Assembly (NCBI RefSeq): GCF_039528175.1
Contig: NZ_BAAALH010000001.1
Location: 310,001 to 374,000, forward strand
Length of the DNA stretch: 64,000 nucleotides
Reading direction: 5' to 3'
Origin: Citricoccus alkalitolerans
GTDB lineage: Bacteria; Actinomycetota; Actinomycetes; Actinomycetales; Micrococcaceae
Position numbers and translations under genes: made by a program. Position 1 is the stretch's first letter. The number at the start of each line of letters is the position of its first letter. Of this stretch, positions 7,131 to 15,737 are shown one piece after another. The notes under the pieces were generated by a model. The model saw only the letters and a list, made by a program, of their open reading frames with translations. It was not told the DNA's origin and did no database searches.

Positions 7131-8759
7131 GTGACTGATGTGACTGAACTGTCCCCGAAGGACCTCATCAAGCTGACCGCGTTGCAGATGGCCGAGCGGC
7201 TGCGTGCCGGCGAGATCACCTCGGTGGAACTCACCCAGGCCCACCTGGACCGCATTGCCGAGGTGGATGGCCCGGCTGATGGCCCAGGTACTGCCGCAAG
7301 CCGAGGCGTGCACGCCTTCCTGCACGTCAACACCGAGGAGGCGCTCGCCGTGGCCGCCGAGGTGGACGCCATCCGTGCCGCCGGCGGCACCGCGGCCCAA
7401 GACCTGCACCCGCTGGCCGGCGTCCCCATCGCGGTGAAGGACCTCATCGTCACCGTCGGCCAGCCGACCACCGCCGCCTCCAAGATGCTCGAGGGCTGGA
7501 TGAGCCCCTATGACGCCACTGTGGTGGAGAAGATCCGCGCGGCCCGCCTGCCCATCCTCGGCAAGACCAACCTGGACGAGTTCGCCATGGGTTCGTCCAC
7601 CGAGCACTCCGCGTTCGGTGACACCCGCAACCCCTGGGACCTGGACCGGATCCCCGGCGGCTCCGGGGGTGGCTCCGCCGCCGCGGTGGCGGCCTTCATG
7701 GCCCCCCTGGCTCTCGGCACTGACACCGGCGGCTCGATCCGCCAGCCCGGCGCCGTCACCGGCACCGTGGGCGCCAAGCCCACCTACGGCGCGGTGTCCC
7801 GCTATGGCGTCATCGCCATGGCCTCCTCCCTGGACCAAGTGGGCCCGGTGACCCGTACTGTCTCCGACGCCGCCGCCCTGCAGGAGCTCATCGGCGGTCA
7901 TGACCCGAAGGACTCCACCTCGCTGCCCGAGCCCATGGACGGACTGCTCGAGGCCGCCCGCAACGGCGAACTCGCCGGCCTGCGCATCGGCATCATCGCC
8001 GAGCTTGAGGGCGAAGGGTTCCAGGAGGGGGTGCTGGCCCGCTTCCAGGAGTCGGTACAGGTGCTCAAGGACGCCGGGGCAGAGGTCTCCGAGGTCTCCT
8101 GCCCGCACCTCGGCTACGCCCTGGGCGCCTACTACCTGATCATGCCCTCGGAGGTCTCCTCCAACCTCGCCAAGTTCGATGGCGTCCGGTTCGGCAACCG
8201 CGTGGTCCCGGATGGAGGCGGCACCATCGAACAGGTCATGGGTGCCACCCGTGCGGCCGGCTTCGGCGACGAGGTCAAGCGCCGCATCATCCTGGGCACC
8301 TACGCGCTCTCGGCGGGCTACTACGACGCCTACTACGGCTCGGCCCAGAAAGTCCGCACCCTGATCCAGCGCGACTTCGCCGCCGCGTTCGAGCAGGTGG
8401 ACGTGCTGATCTCGCCGACTTCGCCCGTCACCGCCTTCCCGCTGGGTGAGAAGCTGGACGACCCGGTGGCGATGTACAACAACGACATCGCCACCATCCC
8501 CGCCAACCTGGCCGGCATCCCCGGCATCTCGGTGCCGGCCGGACTGTCCGAGGGCCTGCCCGTGGGCATCCAGTTCCTGGCCCCCGCCCGGGGCGACGCC
8601 ATCATGTACCGCGCCGCCGCCGCCCTCGAGTCCCGCCTCGAGGAGGCCTGGGGCACCCCGTTCTGGGCCCAGGCCCCGGAACTGGCCACCGCGAATACGG
8701 CCGCACCGGCCGGCGTTGGAAACGCCCCCGCTACCGCAACCGCAGGAGGAGAGAACTGA
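7131..8759 (+). CDS. gatA: Aspartyl/glutamyl-tRNA(Asn/Gln) amidotransferase subunit A
   Basis: Amidase-signature subunit of GatCAB (542 aa) that releases ammonia from glutamine or asparagine for the amidation step. The catalytic Ser-cisSer-Lys machinery is visible: Lys in P-I-A-V-K-D-L, the G-G-S-G-G-G-S-A-A-A loop, and the nucleophilic Ser in D-T-G-G-S-I-R-Q-P-G. GTG 7131 is chosen because GGGGAG ends ten bases before it; GTGs at 7122 and 7140 are alternatives. The C-terminal Ala-rich tail (about 20 residues) is not part of the domain. The stop overlaps the gatB start by one base. Confidence 0.95.
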   Translation: MTDVTELSPKDLIKLTALQMAERLRAGEITSVELTQAHLDRIAEVDGPADGPGTAASRGVHAFLHVNTEEALAVAAEVDAIRAAGGTAAQDLHPLAGVPIAVKDLIVTVGQPTTAASKMLEGWMSPYDATVVEKIRAARLPILGKTNLDEFAMGSSTEHSAFGDTRNPWDLDRIPGGSGGGSAAAVAAFMAPLALGTDTGGSIRQPGAVTGTVGAKPTYGAVSRYGVIAMASSLDQVGPVTRTVSDAAALQELIGGHDPKDSTSLPEPMDGLLEAARNGELAGLRIGIIAELEGEGFQEGVLARFQESVQVLKDAGAEVSEVSCPHLGYALGAYYLIMPSEVSSNLAKFDGVRFGNRVVPDGGGTIEQVMGATRAAGFGDEVKRRIILGTYALSAGYYDAYYGSAQKVRTLIQRDFAAAFEQVDVLISPTSPVTAFPLGEKLDDPVAMYNNDIATIPANLAGIPGISVPAGLSEGLPVGIQFLAPARGDAIMYRAAAALESRLEEAWGTPFWAQAPELATANTAAPAGVGNAPATATAGGEN

Positions 8760-10273
8760 TGGCCGCCGTCACCGACGAGGTGCTCGCGTTCGAGGAGGCC
8801 ATGGCCCAGTACGATCCCGTACTCGGCTTCGAGGTCCATGTGGAGCTCAACACCAGGACCAAGATGTTCTCCTCGGCGCCCAACGGCTTCGGAGACGAAC
8901 CGAACACCAACGTGACCCCGGTGGACCTCGGCCTTCCGGGCGTGCTGCCGGTGGTCAACGGGACCGCGGTGGAGTACTCCATCAAGCTCGGCCTGGCGCT
9001 GAACTGCCAGATCGCGGAGGTCTGCGGCTTTGCCCGGAAGAACTACTTCTACCCGGACACCCCGAAGAACTTCCAGACCTCTCAGTACGACGATCCGATC
9101 GCCCATGACGGCTGGCTGGATGTCGAGCTCGAGGACGGCACGGTCTTCCGAGTGGAGATCGAGCGGGCTCACATGGAGGAGGACGCCGGCAAGCTGACCC
9201 ACCAGGGTGGGGCCTCGGGCCGGATCCAGGACGCCGCCTCCTCGCTGGTGGACTACAACCGCGCCGGTGTGCCGCTGGTGGAGATCGTCACCAAGCCGAT
9301 CACCGGTGCCGGTGAGCGTGCCGCCGAACTGGCCAAGGCCTATGTCACCCAGATCCGGGACATCGTCAAGAACCTCGGGATTTCGGACGCGCGGATGGAA
9401 CGCGGCAACGTCCGCTGCGACGCCAACGTGTCCCTGATGCCGAAGGGCTCCACCGTGTTCGGCACCCGCACCGAGACGAAGAACGTCAACTCCACCCGGG
9501 CCGTGGCCCATGCGGTGACGTTCGAGATCCAGCGCCAGGCCGCCGTCCTGTCCGCCGGCGGATCCATCACGCAGGAGACCCGCCACTGGCAGGAGGGCAC
9601 CCGCACCACCACCTCCGGCCGTCCCAAGTCGGACGCGGATGACTACCGCTACTTCCCGGAGCCGGACCTCGTGCCGATCCACACGACCACGGAGTGGATT
9701 GAGCGCCTGCGCGCCGAGCTGCCCGAGCCGCCGGCCGAGCGCCGCAAGCGTCTGAAGGCGGACTGGGGCTACTCGGACGAGGAGTTCCGGGATGTGGTCA
9801 ATGCCGGCGTGCTGGATGAGATCGCCGCGACCATCGAGGCCGGCGCCAGTGCCTCTGCCGCCCGCAAATGGTGGATGGGCGAGATCGCCCGCCTGGCCAA
9901 CCTCGCCGAGAAGGACATCGCCGAGCTCGGGGTCACCCCGGCGGACGTGGTCGAGGTCGAGGCGTTGATCGCCGAGAAGACCATCAATGACAAGCTGGCC
10001 AAGCAGGTCCTCGGTTTCGTCGCCGACGGCGAGGGCGCCCCGCGTGCCATCGTCGAGGCCCGCTCGCTCGCCGTGGTCTCGGACGACGGTGCGCTGAACG
10101 CCGCGGTCGAGGCCGCCATCGCCGAGAATCCGGGCGTCGTGGACAAGATCAGGGCGGGCAAGCTGCAGGCTATCGGCGCCCTGATCGGCCCGGTCATGAA
10201 GGCCACCCGTGGCCAGGCGGACGCCGCCCGGGTCCGCGAGATCGTGATGGAGCAGTTGGGCGTCAGAGAGTAG
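8759..10273 (+). CDS. gatB: Aspartyl/glutamyl-tRNA(Asn/Gln) amidotransferase subunit B
   Basis: Kinase-type subunit of GatCAB (504 aa). It activates the tRNA-bound Glu/Asp with ATP and recognises the tRNA. It starts with Y-D-P-V-L-G-F-E-V-H-V-E-L and carries N-Y-F-Y-P-D, R-A-H-M-E-E-D-A-G-K and D-Y-N-R-A-G-V-P-L. The helical and YqeY tail domains follow, ending M-E-Q-L-G-V. AGGAGG precedes the ATG, which overlaps the gatA stop codon (TGATG), indicating translational coupling. Full length. Confidence 0.96.
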   Translation: MAAVTDEVLAFEEAMAQYDPVLGFEVHVELNTRTKMFSSAPNGFGDEPNTNVTPVDLGLPGVLPVVNGTAVEYSIKLGLALNCQIAEVCGFARKNYFYPDTPKNFQTSQYDDPIAHDGWLDVELEDGTVFRVEIERAHMEEDAGKLTHQGGASGRIQDAASSLVDYNRAGVPLVEIVTKPITGAGERAAELAKAYVTQIRDIVKNLGISDARMERGNVRCDANVSLMPKGSTVFGTRTETKNVNSTRAVAHAVTFEIQRQAAVLSAGGSITQETRHWQEGTRTTTSGRPKSDADDYRYFPEPDLVPIHTTTEWIERLRAELPEPPAERRKRLKADWGYSDEEFRDVVNAGVLDEIAATIEAGASASAARKWWMGEIARLANLAEKDIAELGVTPADVVEVEALIAEKTINDKLAKQVLGFVADGEGAPRAIVEARSLAVVSDDGALNAAVEAAIAENPGVVDKIRAGKLQAIGALIGPVMKATRGQADAARVREIVMEQLGVRE

Positions 10274-10299
10274 AACACCCGTCAACCTCTGTATCTGCA

Positions 10300-10356
10300 G
10301 GTCGAGAACGCCCCATAATTGCCCCGAAACCGGGAAATTGTGGGGCGTTTTCGACC
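10300..10356. terminator. Long imperfect hairpin after gatB
   Basis: Two 21-nt arms (10300-10320 and 10336-10356) pair with only two mismatches, and the 15-nt loop can itself pair as CCCG/CGGG. It lies 26 bp past the gatB stop and probably ends the gatCAB transcript. It lacks a T-run, like the other hairpins here. Its length and symmetry also fit a dispersed palindromic repeat. Confidence 0.6.
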
Positions 10357-10395
10357 GCCAGTTGCCCAGAGATCAGCACCCCTGAGAGGGGCAGC

Positions 10396-11343
10396 ATGCC
10401 GTGGGAGTTGCGTGACGGTGAGCCGGTCATCGCCCCGGCGCTGGTCCGTGCCCTGCTGAACGAACAGCACCCCGACCTCGCGCACCTGCCGCTGGGGGAG
10501 CCGGTCCGCGGCTGGGACAACACCATGGTCCGGCTCGGGGGCCGCCTCGCCCTCCGCCTGCCCCGGCATGCCCGGGCCGAGGCGCTGCTCGACCGGGAGG
10601 TCGCCTGGCTGCCGCGGCTGGCGTCCCAGCTGGCCAACCCGCCGTCCGGCACCGCAGGCCGAGCCCACCCCGCCAATCCTGCCATCCCGACGCCGGCGCG
10701 GACCGGATTGCCCCGCGCCGGCTACCCGTTCCGCTGGGCGGTGGTGCCATGGGTGGACGGGACACCGGCGGTCCACGTGCCCCTCGAGGTCCGGGATGCC
10801 TACGCCCCCAGCCTGGCCGCCATCCTGCGTGGGCTGCATCAACCGGCACCGACGGATGCTCCGGCCAGCGCCTTCCGCGGGGTTGGCCTGGCGGACATCG
10901 AGGACCGATTCGCCCAGCGGTGGGAGGCCTTGGTCGGCGATCTCGGCCGGGAACGCCGGGACCAGCTCGCCGAGGTCTGGAGGCGGGCGGTGGACGCGGT
11001 GCCGTTCTCCGGTCCTCGCGTCTGGCTCCACGGGGATCCGCACCCGAACAACACGGTGCTGCCCGGCGTCGGGCCCGGGCCGGGACCCATGCCCGGTTCC
11101 CCGGTGCTCGTGGATTTCGGTGACCTGTGTGCCGGGGATCCGGCCTCGGATCTGGGCTCGGCCCTGTTGCATTTCTCACCTACCGGCCGGGGCGCCTTCG
11201 TCACCGCCTACGACGCCGGCCGGGTTCCGGACCCTGCCCTGTGGGCCAGGGCGCAGGGCTGGGCGGTGAACTACGCGCTCATCTTCGCGGCTCAGTCCCC
11301 GGGGGAGGCGTTGCGCCCGTTGGGGCGGGACCTGTTGGCCTGA
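10396..11343 (+). CDS. Aminoglycoside phosphotransferase-family kinase
   Basis: 315-aa kinase-like protein. The catalytic loop is intact (W-L-H212-G-D214-P-H-P-N-N219) and the metal-binding Asp is in V-L-V-D240-F-G-D. A G-W-D-N-T-M-V-R-L strand opens the ATP lobe. A low-complexity Pro/Gly stretch (about 222-235) splits the loop from the D-F-G motif. GAGAGGGGC lies upstream of the ATG. Substrate unknown: the family covers antibiotic kinases and small-molecule kinases, and resistance should not be assumed. It precedes the ATP-grasp gene by 104 bp on the same strand and could belong to that unit. Confidence 0.82.
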   Translation: MPWELRDGEPVIAPALVRALLNEQHPDLAHLPLGEPVRGWDNTMVRLGGRLALRLPRHARAEALLDREVAWLPRLASQLANPPSGTAGRAHPANPAIPTPARTGLPRAGYPFRWAVVPWVDGTPAVHVPLEVRDAYAPSLAAILRGLHQPAPTDAPASAFRGVGLADIEDRFAQRWEALVGDLGRERRDQLAEVWRRAVDAVPFSGPRVWLHGDPHPNNTVLPGVGPGPGPMPGSPVLVDFGDLCAGDPASDLGSALLHFSPTGRGAFVTAYDAGRVPDPALWARAQGWAVNYALIFAAQSPGEALRPLGRDLLA

Positions 11344-11447
11344 GGCCCGAAGCGCCCGTCTGGTCCCACATTGTGTTCGACCCACGGCCGTGCTTACGGT
11401 GGCAGCAGGTTCGAGCAGAGCCGTTCGCCGACGAGAGGTTGCGCGCG

Positions 11448-12767
11448 ATGGAACAGAAGAACATCCACGTCCTGGGCTTGACCGAGGTCCAGCGGCACGA
11501 GCTGGAGACCGTCTCCGGGGCTGAGAACTACGCCTTCCACAACGTGCTGGACTACGAGCGCCTGGTGGAGACCGCGGAGATTGATTTCGAGGAGTTGCTG
11601 GCGGCCGCCCGGCGCCAGCTGGATGCCTTCGACGGGACGGTGGATGCGATCATCGCCCACTGGGATTTCCCGGTCAGCGTGATGACCCCGATCCTGGCCG
11701 CAGAGCGGGGATTGCCGTCGCCGTCCCTGGAGAGCGTGCTCAAATGCGAGCACAAGTACTGGAGCCGCCTGGTGCAGCGGGCCAGCATTCCGGAGTGCGT
11801 GCCCGGCTTCGCCGCATTCGACCCATTCGACGACCACGCGCTCGACTCGATCGACCTGGACTTCCCGTTCTGGGTCAAACCGGTCAAGGCACACTCCTCC
11901 AACCTCGGCTTCAAGGTCAAGGACGAGGCGGGTTTCCACGAGGCCTTGGCGGAGATCCGCGAGCACATCGAGGAGATCGGTGATGCCTTTGATGCGGCCC
12001 TGTCCATGGTGGACCTCCCGCCGGAGCTGCAGCAGTGGGGAGGCAACACCTGTCTGGCCGAGCAGTTCGTCCAGGGCACCCAGGCCGCACCCGAGGGCAC
12101 GGTGTTCCGGGGTACTGTCCGCATCCACGGAGTGCTGGACATGCACAAGGACAGCGATGGCACCAGCTTCGATCGGCTGGACTACCCGGCCAGCAGCGTG
12201 CCGGAGGAGGTGCAGCAGAGGATGATCGACGCCACCGAGCGGTACATGAAGCACGTCGGTTTCGACAACGGCTGCTTCAATTCCGAGTTCATGTGGGACG
12301 AGGAGGCGGACCGGCTGTGGATCATCGAGGTCAACACCCGGATCTCGCAGTCTCACAGCGACCTGTTCGCCAAGGTGGACGGTGCCTCGAACCATGAGGT
12401 CGCGATCGACATCGCCCTGGGCCGCGAACCACGGATGCCTCACCGGCAGGGCGAGTACGCCGTGGCCGCCCAGTGCATGGTCTTCCACGATGAGGATGCA
12501 GTGGTGACCCGGGTGCCCGACGAAGAGGACAAGAAGGCGCTGGCGGAACGGCATCCCGGAACGGTCCTCACGCTGATGGCGCACGAGGGCGACCGGCTCT
12601 CCGACCTGGCCGGCCAGGACAGCTACCGGTACATCGTCGGCAAGTTCTACCTCGGCGCATCCAGCCATGAGGAGCTCGGCCGATTCCACGAGCGGATCGT
12701 CCAGGAGCTGCCGTTCGAGTACGCCAGTGCAGAGCCTGACGATGATGACGAGAACGGAGGACGATGA
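11448..12767 (+). CDS. ATP-grasp carboxylate-amine ligase-like protein
   Basis: 439-aa ATP-grasp-fold protein. The N-terminal domain (1-130) ends at K-C-E-H-K-Y-W-S-R, typical for the start of the ATP lobe. F-W-V-K-P-V-K-A-H-S-S supplies the ATP-binding Lys, A-E-Q-F-V-Q-G the hinge, and L-W-I-I-E-V-N-T-R-I-S-Q-S-H the metal-binding Glu/Asn pair. Such enzymes join a carboxylate to an amine through an acyl phosphate; here both substrates are unknown. GAGAGG precedes the ATG. The stop overlaps the CocE-type hydrolase start by 4 bp (ATGA), so the two are translated together. The tail is acidic (D-D-D-D-E-N). Confidence 0.85.
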   Translation: MEQKNIHVLGLTEVQRHELETVSGAENYAFHNVLDYERLVETAEIDFEELLAAARRQLDAFDGTVDAIIAHWDFPVSVMTPILAAERGLPSPSLESVLKCEHKYWSRLVQRASIPECVPGFAAFDPFDDHALDSIDLDFPFWVKPVKAHSSNLGFKVKDEAGFHEALAEIREHIEEIGDAFDAALSMVDLPPELQQWGGNTCLAEQFVQGTQAAPEGTVFRGTVRIHGVLDMHKDSDGTSFDRLDYPASSVPEEVQQRMIDATERYMKHVGFDNGCFNSEFMWDEEADRLWIIEVNTRISQSHSDLFAKVDGASNHEVAIDIALGREPRMPHRQGEYAVAAQCMVFHDEDAVVTRVPDEEDKKALAERHPGTVLTLMAHEGDRLSDLAGQDSYRYIVGKFYLGASSHEELGRFHERIVQELPFEYASAEPDDDDENGGR

Positions 12768-14815
12768 AGACCATCACCGAGTTCCCGCAGGAGACGAGGG
12801 TCATCGAGAACGTGTTCATCCCGATGCGGGACGGGGCCCGGCTGGCCGCCCGGATCTGGATGCCCGTCGACGCGGAGCAGAAGCCCGTGCCCGCCATCCT
12901 GGAGTACATCCCGTACCGGAAACGGGACAGCAGCCGCGGCCGGGACGAGCTGAACCATCCGTATATGGCCGGTCACGGCTACGTCTGCGCCCGAGTGGAC
13001 CTGCGCGGCAGTGGCGACTCGGACGGCGTCATGGTGGACGAGTACCGCGCCCAAGAGCACGAGGATGCCGAAGATGTCATCGCCTGGCTGGCCGAGCAGC
13101 CGTGGTGTGACGGCAAGGTGGGCATGATGGGCATCTCCTGGGGCGGGTTCAACAGCCTGCAGCTGGCGGCCCGCCAGCCTCCGGCGCTCAAGGCCATCAT
13201 CAGCGCCTCGGCCACGGATGACATCTACGTGGACAACATGCACTACATGGGCGGGTGCCTGCTGGGTGACAACCTCTCCGAGGCCACCGTGATGTTCGCC
13301 TTCAACAGCCTTCCGCCCGATCCGCAGATCGTGGGCGAGCGGTGGCGGGACATGTGGCACGAGCGACTGGCCGGAAGCGGATTGTGGCTGGAGACCTGGC
13401 TCGAGCATCAGCGGCGGGACGACTACTGGAAGACGGCCTCGGTCTGTGAGGACTACAGCCAGGTGCAGTGTCCGGTGATGGCGGTCGGCGGTTGGGCGGA
13501 CGGCTACACCAACGCCGTGTTCCGGCTGATGGAGAATCTGGACGTCCCGCGGAAGGGCCTGATCGGACCGTGGGGTCACAAGTATCCGCACCTCGGCGTG
13601 CCGGGCCCGGCCATCGGTTTCCTGCAGGAGGTCGTGCGGTGGTGGGACCACTGGCTCAAGGACCGGGACACCGGGGTGATGGACGAGCCCATGCTCCGGG
13701 CGTGGATGCAGGACAGCGTCTCACCGGCCTCTTCCTACGAGGACCGACCGGGCCGCTGGGTCGCCGAGGACCAGTGGCCGGCCCCGGGGATCGAGGACCG
13801 CGAGTTCACCCTGCGGGGCCACCACCTCGAGGAGACCGGCAGTGGAACCGACCAGCATGGCGAGTCGGACGCAGAGATCTCGATGAAGTCGCCCCTGAGC
13901 GTGGGCATGTTCGCCGGCAAGTGGGCATCCTACGCCGCCGTGCCCGACCTGCCCTTCGACCAGCGGGAGGAAGACGGCGGTGCCATCTTCTTCGAATCGC
14001 GTCCGCTCACCGAGGACCTGGAGATCTTCGGCCTGCCCGAGTGCCATCTGGAGGTCTCCGCGGATCGGCCGGTCGCCATGCTGGCCGTGCGGCTGTCCGA
14101 TGTGAACCTGGACGGGGAGGCCACTCGGGTGACCTACGGATTGCTCAACCTCACGCACCGGGACGGCAGCGAGGACCCGAGCCCCCTGGAGCCGGGGAAG
14201 AAGTACCGGGTCACGGTGCCGCTGAACGGTATCGCCCAGTCCTTCCCGGCCGGACACCGGCTCCGGTTGTCCATCTCGACGTCCTACTGGCCGCTCGCCT
14301 GGCCGTCCCCGGAAGCGGCCACGGTCTCCCTGACCACTGGGGTCAGCAGTCTCACTGTCCCGCAGCGTGCCCGCCGGCCGGAGGACTCTCGGCTGCGCGA
14401 GTTCGGCGAGCCCGAGGCCGCCGCCCCGTTGGAGATCACCCAGACCCAGCCGGGCAGGCACCACTGGCGGGTCACCCGCGACCTGGCGACGAACGTCTCC
14501 TCCCTGGAGATCGCCAATGACCAGGGGGCCTTCCGTATCGAGGACACCGGGAGCCACATCCGGCGCGGAACCGAGGAGTGGTACAGCTTCCGCTGGAACG
14601 ACGTGAACTCTGTGCGCGGCGAGACCCGGACTGTGCGCCGGGTCGAGCGTCAGGACTGGGGCGCCGAGGTCACCACCAGCACGGTGCTGACCTCCACACC
14701 CACCGAGTTCATCATCGACGCCGAACTCGATGCCTATGAACTGGACCCCCAGCGCGGCGACCCCCGCGTCTACTCGCAGAGCTGGCACCGCCGCATCCCG
14801 CGGGACCTCGTGTAG
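12764..14815 (+). CDS. CocE/NonD-family (S15-type) alpha/beta hydrolase
   Basis: 683-aa serine hydrolase related to cocaine esterase and X-Pro dipeptidyl peptidases. It has nucleophile S125 in G-I-S-W-G-G, acid Asp in G-G-W-A-D-G-Y, and His in G-P-W-G-H-K-Y-P-H. The C-terminal jelly-roll domain starts around residue 380. No signal peptide, so it is cytoplasmic. It cleaves an acyl or peptidyl bond of unknown substrate. Start-codon coupling to the ATP-grasp ligase suggests that the two act on the same compound, one making and one breaking an amide or ester. The roughly 100 residues after the jelly-roll look like an additional domain. Confidence 0.87.
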   Translation: MKTITEFPQETRVIENVFIPMRDGARLAARIWMPVDAEQKPVPAILEYIPYRKRDSSRGRDELNHPYMAGHGYVCARVDLRGSGDSDGVMVDEYRAQEHEDAEDVIAWLAEQPWCDGKVGMMGISWGGFNSLQLAARQPPALKAIISASATDDIYVDNMHYMGGCLLGDNLSEATVMFAFNSLPPDPQIVGERWRDMWHERLAGSGLWLETWLEHQRRDDYWKTASVCEDYSQVQCPVMAVGGWADGYTNAVFRLMENLDVPRKGLIGPWGHKYPHLGVPGPAIGFLQEVVRWWDHWLKDRDTGVMDEPMLRAWMQDSVSPASSYEDRPGRWVAEDQWPAPGIEDREFTLRGHHLEETGSGTDQHGESDAEISMKSPLSVGMFAGKWASYAAVPDLPFDQREEDGGAIFFESRPLTEDLEIFGLPECHLEVSADRPVAMLAVRLSDVNLDGEATRVTYGLLNLTHRDGSEDPSPLEPGKKYRVTVPLNGIAQSFPAGHRLRLSISTSYWPLAWPSPEAATVSLTTGVSSLTVPQRARRPEDSRLREFGEPEAAAPLEITQTQPGRHHWRVTRDLATNVSSLEIANDQGAFRIEDTGSHIRRGTEEWYSFRWNDVNSVRGETRTVRRVERQDWGAEVTTSTVLTSTPTEFIIDAELDAYELDPQRGDPRVYSQSWHRRIPRDLV

Positions 14816-14828
14816 TCGGCGTGCCGGC

Positions 14829-15647
14829 CTACCCCGGGCTGATGCCGATCCGCCGACTGCGCGGGCTGGTTGCCGGCGCGTGCTCGGCCTGCCACCGGCA
14901 CAGAGCCTCGGTGGCTCGCTCAACGCGGGGAAGCACCTTGCGCAACAACTTGGGCCAGTTCGCCGGCGGGGTGTCGCTCGTCGAGCCCTCACGCAGGGAG
15001 GCATCGTAGATCGTCTCCAAGGCCATCCATCCCAGCCACACCCGTCCCCGCAGCGCCTCATCGGCGTCCCGGGCGATCGCCTCCAGCTTGTCCTCGCCGT
15101 GCCACAGCGCCAGGTAGGCAGGGTTCAGGGCCGGATCCCACACGGCGGCCAGGTCCCAGTCCAGGATCCCGGTCAGGGCCCAGCGATCACCGCCGTCTCC
15201 GTCGGTTCCGTCACCTTCGCGGTTTCCGACGGGTGCACGCTGCCACCGCACCTCGCCGGTGTGTGATGGATGCGCCTCGCCCGGGAGATACTCCTGCACC
15301 ACGGCGGCCATCCCAGCCGGCAGCCCGTCTGCTTCTCCGACCACCTCGGTCAGCGGCACGGGCACGGCGAAGGGGAGCGCCGCCGTCGTGCCGAGGATCT
15401 TCAGGGTGGCCATATGGTCGCTGAGGTGCGCCGCGGCCTCGGGGGTGCGGGGGATCCGCACGGCGCCCACACCGGGCAGCACGAGCACTCGGTGGAACTG
15501 ACCGCCCTCGTCGACAACGCCGGCAGGCCAGTCCGCCTCGGCGAGCCGGCGAGCGAGTCCGTCATCAGTGGCGAGGGCGGAGGCCAAGGGCCTGGCGGTC
15601 GCGGTGCAGGCGGCGGCGACGTCGTCGGGAGTCGGTGCGGAGGCCAT
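14829..15647 (-). CDS. APH-family kinase-like protein lacking the catalytic loop
   Basis: 272 aa. The N-lobe is recognisable, with V-V-Q-E-Y-L-P-G-E at the hinge, and so is the D-x-D motif region (G-I-L-D-W-D-L-A-A-V-W-D-P-A-L-N, about 160-175). Between them only some 35 low-complexity residues remain where relatives have roughly 80-100, including the H-G-D-x-x-x-x-N catalytic loop. No such motif exists in any minus-strand frame of the interval, so a simple frameshift does not explain it. It is likely inactive as a kinase, or a decaying gene. Convergent with the CocE-type gene, 13 bp apart. Confidence 0.7.
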   Translation of the reverse strand: MASAPTPDDVAAACTATARPLASALATDDGLARRLAEADWPAGVVDEGGQFHRVLVLPGVGAVRIPRTPEAAAHLSDHMATLKILGTTAALPFAVPVPLTEVVGEADGLPAGMAAVVQEYLPGEAHPSHTGEVRWQRAPVGNREGDGTDGDGGDRWALTGILDWDLAAVWDPALNPAYLALWHGEDKLEAIARDADEALRGRVWLGWMALETIYDASLREGSTSDTPPANWPKLLRKVLPRVERATEALCRWQAEHAPATSPRSRRIGISPG

Positions 15648-15737
15648 GAATCCACGGTAGCGCGGCGGCCGGCTCAGACCTGGGTAGGACGAGAGGATCA
15701 GAAGGCCAGGGGAGCCGGGCACTCCTACACTGGGGCC

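Noticed and set aside
6795..8108. A 437-codon minus-strand ORF
   Set aside because: Antisense to gatC and gatA; composition of a shadow frame.
8333..10285. A 650-codon minus-strand ORF
   Set aside because: It is the antisense of gatA/gatB, which are certain. Its residues show the His/Asp/Gly/Val bias of a GC-rich shadow frame, with no motif.
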